Shown in pieces: positions 7,768 through 9,732 of a stretch of 9,732 bases of DNA (positions are counted from its first letter, which is position 1; the number at the start of each line of letters is the position of its first letter). Both the position numbers and the translations under genes were made by a program. The notes under the pieces were generated by a model. That model was not told the DNA's origin. It saw only the letters and a list, made by a program, of their open reading frames with translations, and made no database searches. Origin of the DNA: an uncultured Collinsella sp. (GTDB lineage Bacteria > Actinomycetota > Coriobacteriia > Coriobacteriales > Coriobacteriaceae). The stretch covers positions 1 through 9,732 of the forward strand of contig CABUCQ010000077.1 of NCBI GenBank assembly GCA_902490095.1, read 5' to 3'.

Positions 7768-8049
7768 ATCAACATCTACACTATCGTCCAGCTGGTCAAT
7801 ACGCTGTTCAACTTCTATTCCACGCTCATTGTCGTCTACTGCTTTATGACGTGGATTCCCATGAAGCAGGGTGGTTTGCTTCAGGATATTGCCGCGGTGC
7901 TTGATAGCGTGTGCGGTCCGTGGCTCAACCTGTTCCGTCGTTTCATCCCGCCGATGGGCGGTATCGATTTTTCGCCGGTCGTTGCGATTATTGCGTTGCA
8001 GTTGGTGCAGAGGCTGGTTCTGCAGCTTCTTATAGGTATACTCGTGTAG
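7768..8049 (+). CDS. yggT: YggT-family membrane protein, apparent AUC start
   Basis: A 93-residue YggT (YGGT family) integral membrane protein; members are encoded beside sepF and divIVA and are implicated in osmotic tolerance or division, with unknown mechanism. Two hydrophobic segments (about 4-28 and 69-93) flank a loop with the family signature, NLFRRFIPPMGGIDFSPVVAIIALQL (54-79). The reading frame is the same as sepF, after its TAA. The first in-frame ATG (7846) would delete the whole first membrane segment. In the 5' part only ATT 7762, ATC 7768 and ATC 7774 are near the GAGGAG site, and ATC 7768 has ideal spacing. The start codon is therefore inferred to be the rare AUC; a point difference from ATG or a sequence error is the alternative. 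The gene itself is secure, the exact start less so. Confidence 0.85.
   Translation: MNIYTIVQLVNTLFNFYSTLIVVYCFMTWIPMKQGGLLQDIAAVLDSVCGPWLNLFRRFIPPMGGIDFSPVVAIIALQLVQRLVLQLLIGILV
8037..8042 (+). promoter_or_regulatory. Possible -10 element for divIVA
   Basis: TATACT at the 3' end of yggT matches the -10 consensus at five of six positions and lies about 70 bp before the divIVA start. The -35 at suitable distance (CTGGTT, 8014-8019) is poor. A separate promoter for divIVA is plausible but unproven. Confidence 0.3.
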
Positions 8050-8110
8050 AACTGTCTTAGTAACTTACGTCGGGCGTGTAGCGCCGAGGCGATGAAAAAG
8101 GAGACTTGTT

Positions 8111-8785
8111 ATGGCTATTACCCCTGCAGACATCCAGGCTCAGACTTTCTCTGAGGCCAAGCGTGGCTACGATCCTGCTGAGGTCGACGTCTTCTTGGAG
8201 ACGCTGTCCTCTGAGGTTGACGCTATGCTCGCTAAGATCGTCGACCTTAAGGGTCGTCTGACTGCTACCGAGCAGCAGCTTGCCGATGCGCAGGCTCAGC
8301 TTGCCCAGGCTCAGGATGCCCCCGCCCAGGCCGTTCCTGCCGCCCCCGTGGCTGCTCCCGCCCCTGACTTCTCCGCTCAGGAGCGCCAGATTTCCGCTGC
8401 CCTGATCGCTGCCCAGCAGACCGCTGAGACCATTGTCAACGATGCCAATGAGAACGCTGAGCGTATTCGCAACGAGGCTGACGCCAAGGCCCGCGAGGTT
8501 ATCCGCCAGGCTCTGACTGAGAAGCAGGCCGAGCTCGAGGAGATCGATCGTCTCAAGGCTTCTCGTGAGGAGTTCAAGGCCGAGTATCTCAAGCTCATCC
8601 AGCACTTCATGGACGATGCCCAGAACTCCTTCCCGGCCGACCTCATGGCCTCCACGCCGGTCGGTTCTGCCGCTTCTCCTGCGGTGACTGTTCCCGCCGA
8701 GCCGCTGCCCGTCGCTGACCCGGTTGTCCCCGTGGCCGATCCCTTCGCCCCGATCGACAACTTCGCTGCCGACGACCTGGACTAA
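8111..8785 (+). CDS. divIVA: DivIVA-domain polar/septal organising protein
   Basis: DivIVA (Wag31) recognises negatively curved membrane at septa and poles and organises growth or division proteins there. The 224-residue product has the N-terminal DivIVA lipid-binding motif ITPADIQAQTFSEAKRGYDPAEVDVFLE (3-30). A first coiled coil spans about 31-68, a Pro/Ala-rich hinge about 69-86, and a second long coiled coil about 88-170, rich in Glu, Ala and Arg. An Ala/Pro/Val-rich tail ends in acidic DDLD. ATG 8111 follows AAAAAGGAGA at good spacing. Codons such as GCT, CGT and CAG dominate, fitting a well-expressed gene. It lies 61 bp after yggT and is closed by a strong terminator, ending the division cluster. 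Confidence 0.94.
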   Translation: MAITPADIQAQTFSEAKRGYDPAEVDVFLETLSSEVDAMLAKIVDLKGRLTATEQQLADAQAQLAQAQDAPAQAVPAAPVAAPAPDFSAQERQISAALIAAQQTAETIVNDANENAERIRNEADAKAREVIRQALTEKQAELEEIDRLKASREEFKAEYLKLIQHFMDDAQNSFPADLMASTPVGSAASPAVTVPAEPLPVADPVVPVADPFAPIDNFAADDLD

Positions 8786-8811
8786 CATTCGGCCTACAAT
8801 TTAGTGCCTAG

Positions 8812-8841
8812 AAAGGACCCGCAGCTTGCGGGTCCTTTTTT
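8812..8841 (+). terminator. Strong intrinsic terminator after divIVA
   Basis: AAAGGACCCGC (8812-8822) pairs with GCGGGTCCTTT (8828-8838) around a short loop, and the stem runs into six T residues at 8836-8841. It lies 26 bases after the divIVA stop. Confidence 0.93.
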
Positions 8842-8866
8842 ATGACTGTACCGGGGCGCGCAACAT

Positions 8867-8904
8867 AAAAAACCGAGCCCTGCACATAGTGGCGCAGAAC
8901 TCGG
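8867..8904 (-). terminator. Intrinsic terminator for the minus-strand nitroreductase gene
   Basis: Read on the minus strand, CCGAG (8904-8900) and CTCGG (8877-8873) form the outer stem, with CTGC/GCAG inside, followed by TTTTTT (8872-8867). It faces the divIVA terminator, as expected between convergent genes. Confidence 0.7.
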
Positions 8905-8951
8905 CGAACCGGTGAGCGGTCAAGGATAGGTTTTAGGGCATGTCCCAAAAT

Positions 8952-9482
8952 CTACTTGAGGAGGAAGTCGGAGAGGGGAATGGTACGGGCCTCGCGATGC
9001 TCGGAATCGGCGATGTGGTCGGCAGGATATCCGCAGACGAGCATGTGATAGGGATAGACGCCCTCGGGCAGGTTGAACTGCTCCTGTGCCACCTCGGGCT
9101 TAAAATGGCATACCCAACACGTTCCCAGGCCCTGCTCGGTGGCCTCCATCATCATCTGATCGCACACGATGGACGTGTCGATTTCACTGGAATTCATCTG
9201 GTCATACGGGCGCACCCAAGCGTCTTCGGTAACGCTACAAATAAGGAAGATGAGCGGAGCGCCAAAGATAGATCCATCACGAGCAAACCGAGGCTGACAA
9301 GCAGCAGCCTTCTCCAGAAGCTCAGGCGTATCCAGCACCATCACACGAGAAGGATGATTATTACAAGCAGAAGGAGCAATCCGCCCAGCCTCAACAATGG
9401 CATCCACCACAGCCTGCTCCACAGCCCGATCTTCAAACTCACGACAAGAATACCGACCCCGAGCCAGATCCAAATAAGACAT
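8952..9482 (-). CDS. Nitroreductase-family flavoprotein
   Basis: A 176-residue protein of the FMN-dependent nitroreductase superfamily, which use NAD(P)H to reduce nitro compounds, quinones or other small substrates; the substrate here cannot be told. Family features are RGRYSCREFED (8-18, FMN-phosphate region), AGRIAPSACNNHPSR (32-46), GAPLIFLICS (74-83), ATEQGLGTCWVCHF (114-127) and MLVCGYPAD (147-155). The start is ATG 9482, with GGAGGG five bases upstream; a longer frame reaching a TTG at 9548 would add an implausible hydrophobic leader. Codon use changes sharply: codons 1-71 have 42 T-ending and only one C-ending codon, while codons 72-176 have 23 and 46. It is convergent with divIVA and unrelated to the division genes. 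There are two clusters of Cys (Cys107, Cys122 and Cys125; Cys40 and Cys62) but no ferredoxin-like motif. Confidence 0.9.
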   Translation of the reverse strand: MSYLDLARGRYSCREFEDRAVEQAVVDAIVEAGRIAPSACNNHPSRVMVLDTPELLEKAAACQPRFARDGSIFGAPLIFLICSVTEDAWVRPYDQMNSSEIDTSIVCDQMMMEATEQGLGTCWVCHFKPEVAQEQFNLPEGVYPYHMLVCGYPADHIADSEHREARTIPLSDFLLK

Positions 9483-9498
9483 ACAAGCCCTCCAACAA

Positions 9499-9564
9499 TT
9501 AAAAATCAAACAAACCCAAAGTAACCCAAACAGTACCCAAAGCAGCAATCAGCCAAACGCTCAT
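9499..9564 (-). CDS. Possible 21-residue hydrophobic small ORF upstream of nitroreductase (speculative)
   Basis: An ATG at 9564 opens a 21-codon frame ending in TAA (9501-9499), 16 bases before the nitroreductase start. The product would begin MSVWLIAALG and end LGLFDF, a single membrane-spanning hydrophobic peptide. No Shine-Dalgarno sequence precedes the ATG, and the Trp, Val and Leu codons come from the TTTGG repeats in this stretch. It may be chance; a leader or coupling peptide is the alternative. Confidence 0.15.
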   Translation of the reverse strand: MSVWLIAALGTVWVTLGLFDF

Positions 9565-9642
9565 CAAGGGCCAAAGTGTCCGAACGGATACCAAAGGTCC
9601 CTTCAGCCAAACCCCCCCATTGCGCTAAACCTATCAGCCAAA
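9516..9642 (-). repeat. Array of eight TTTGG motifs upstream of the nitroreductase gene
   Basis: On the plus strand CCAAA begins at 9516, 9526, 9537, 9553, 9571, 9591, 9607 and 9638 (TTTGG on the gene's strand). The first three are 10 and 11 bp apart, on one helix face. Three are embedded in an exact 9-mer, TCAGCCAAA (9549, 9603, 9634). The region is G-poor on the plus strand, which raises chance occurrence. It may be a regulator-binding cluster or low-complexity sequence. Confidence 0.4.
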
Positions 9643-9651
9643 GTTCCAATG

Positions 9652-9680
9652 GTGGTACATAAGGGAGCGGGCCCGACCAC
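9652..9680. repeat. Inverted repeat GTGGT/ACCAC with inner CGGGCCCG palindrome
   Basis: GTGGT (9652-9656) and ACCAC (9676-9680) are complementary, and the spacer ends in the perfect 8-bp palindrome CGGGCCCG (9668-9675). It lies about 170-200 bp upstream of the nitroreductase start, beyond the TTTGG array. Role unknown; possibly an operator or a weak RNA structure. Confidence 0.3.
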
Positions 9681-9681
9681 A

Positions 9682-9730
9682 GATAACCTTTTGAACGACT
9701 CTGCTTGCAGCCGGAGTGAAAAAGGTTATC
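9682..9730. repeat. 11-bp inverted repeat GATAACCTTTT/AAAAGGTTATC at window end
   Basis: GATAACCTTTT (9682-9692) is exactly complementary to AAAAGGTTATC (9720-9730) over 11 bp, with a 27-base spacer holding a further nested hairpin (CTGC-TT-GCAG, 9701-9710, and ACTC/GAGT). The T-run lies inside the stem and no T-tract follows on either strand within view, so it does not look like an ordinary terminator. An operator, an RNA leader or an element end are possible; the window stops two bases later. Confidence 0.45.
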
Positions 9731-9732
9731 AG

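Noticed and set aside
8937..8958. Inverted repeat near GGGCATGTCCC as a further terminator for the nitroreductase gene
   Set aside because: The stem is only three GC pairs plus a bulged A/T arm with no T-tract; the hairpin at 8867-8904 is a better terminator.
8940..9524. Plus-strand open frame of 194 codons opposite the nitroreductase
   Set aside because: The minus-strand protein matches the nitroreductase family along its whole length, while the plus-strand product is low-complexity toward its end and has no recognisable motif.
9612..9618. Run of seven C (poly-G on the minus strand) as a phase-variation tract
   Set aside because: It is short, is not inside a supported gene, and no frame switch of a known product can be tied to it.
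9677..9686. DnaA-box-like CACAGATAA
   Set aside because: It differs from the consensus at several positions and stands alone, so it does not indicate a replication origin.

Overview
The window looks like chromosomal DNA from a high-GC Gram-positive bacterium, most likely a Collinsella-like member of the Coriobacteriia. This is inferred from GC-rich codon use, the SepF/YggT/DivIVA division set typical of Actinobacteria and Firmicutes, a lipoprotein-type PstS, and strong AGGAGG-like ribosome binding sites. No database search was possible, so the genus is a guess.

Region 1 (1-715): the 3' part of ftsZ, including the C-terminal tail that contacts division partners, closed by an intrinsic terminator. 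Region 2 (716-6106): a plus-strand unit of pgeF (yfiH), pstS, pstC, pstA, pstB and phoU. The pst genes encode a complete phosphate ABC importer: lipoprotein receptor, two permeases and ATPase. PhoU is its regulatory partner. pgeF and pstS overlap by four bases, and a two-unit 7-bp direct repeat with an 11-bp period lies upstream of pgeF. Region 3 (6107-8841): yggS, sepF, yggT and divIVA, ending in a strong terminator. Region 4 (8842-9732): a minus-strand nitroreductase-family gene with its own facing terminator, preceded by a compositionally odd 250-bp upstream region.

Taken together, ftsZ-pgeF-yggS-sepF-yggT-divIVA is the familiar division neighbourhood of Gram-positive bacteria, but here a five-gene phosphate operon sits between pgeF and yggS. 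FtsZ, SepF and DivIVA act in septum formation and polar or septal organisation. YggT is a small membrane protein of that neighbourhood. YggS handles pyridoxal phosphate, and PgeF is a peptidoglycan-editing or nucleoside-processing enzyme. The arrangement could link phosphate status to expression of division-locus genes, but this is an inference.

I found no CRISPR array, transposase, phage gene, tRNA or rRNA, and no gene system that looks wholly new. The observations most worth a second look are: the pst insertion with its candidate Pho-type direct repeat; yggT, which appears to start at AUC; the abrupt synonymous-codon shift inside the nitroreductase gene (C-ending codons almost absent from codons 1-71, common afterwards); and the TTTGG-motif array and inverted repeats upstream of that gene.
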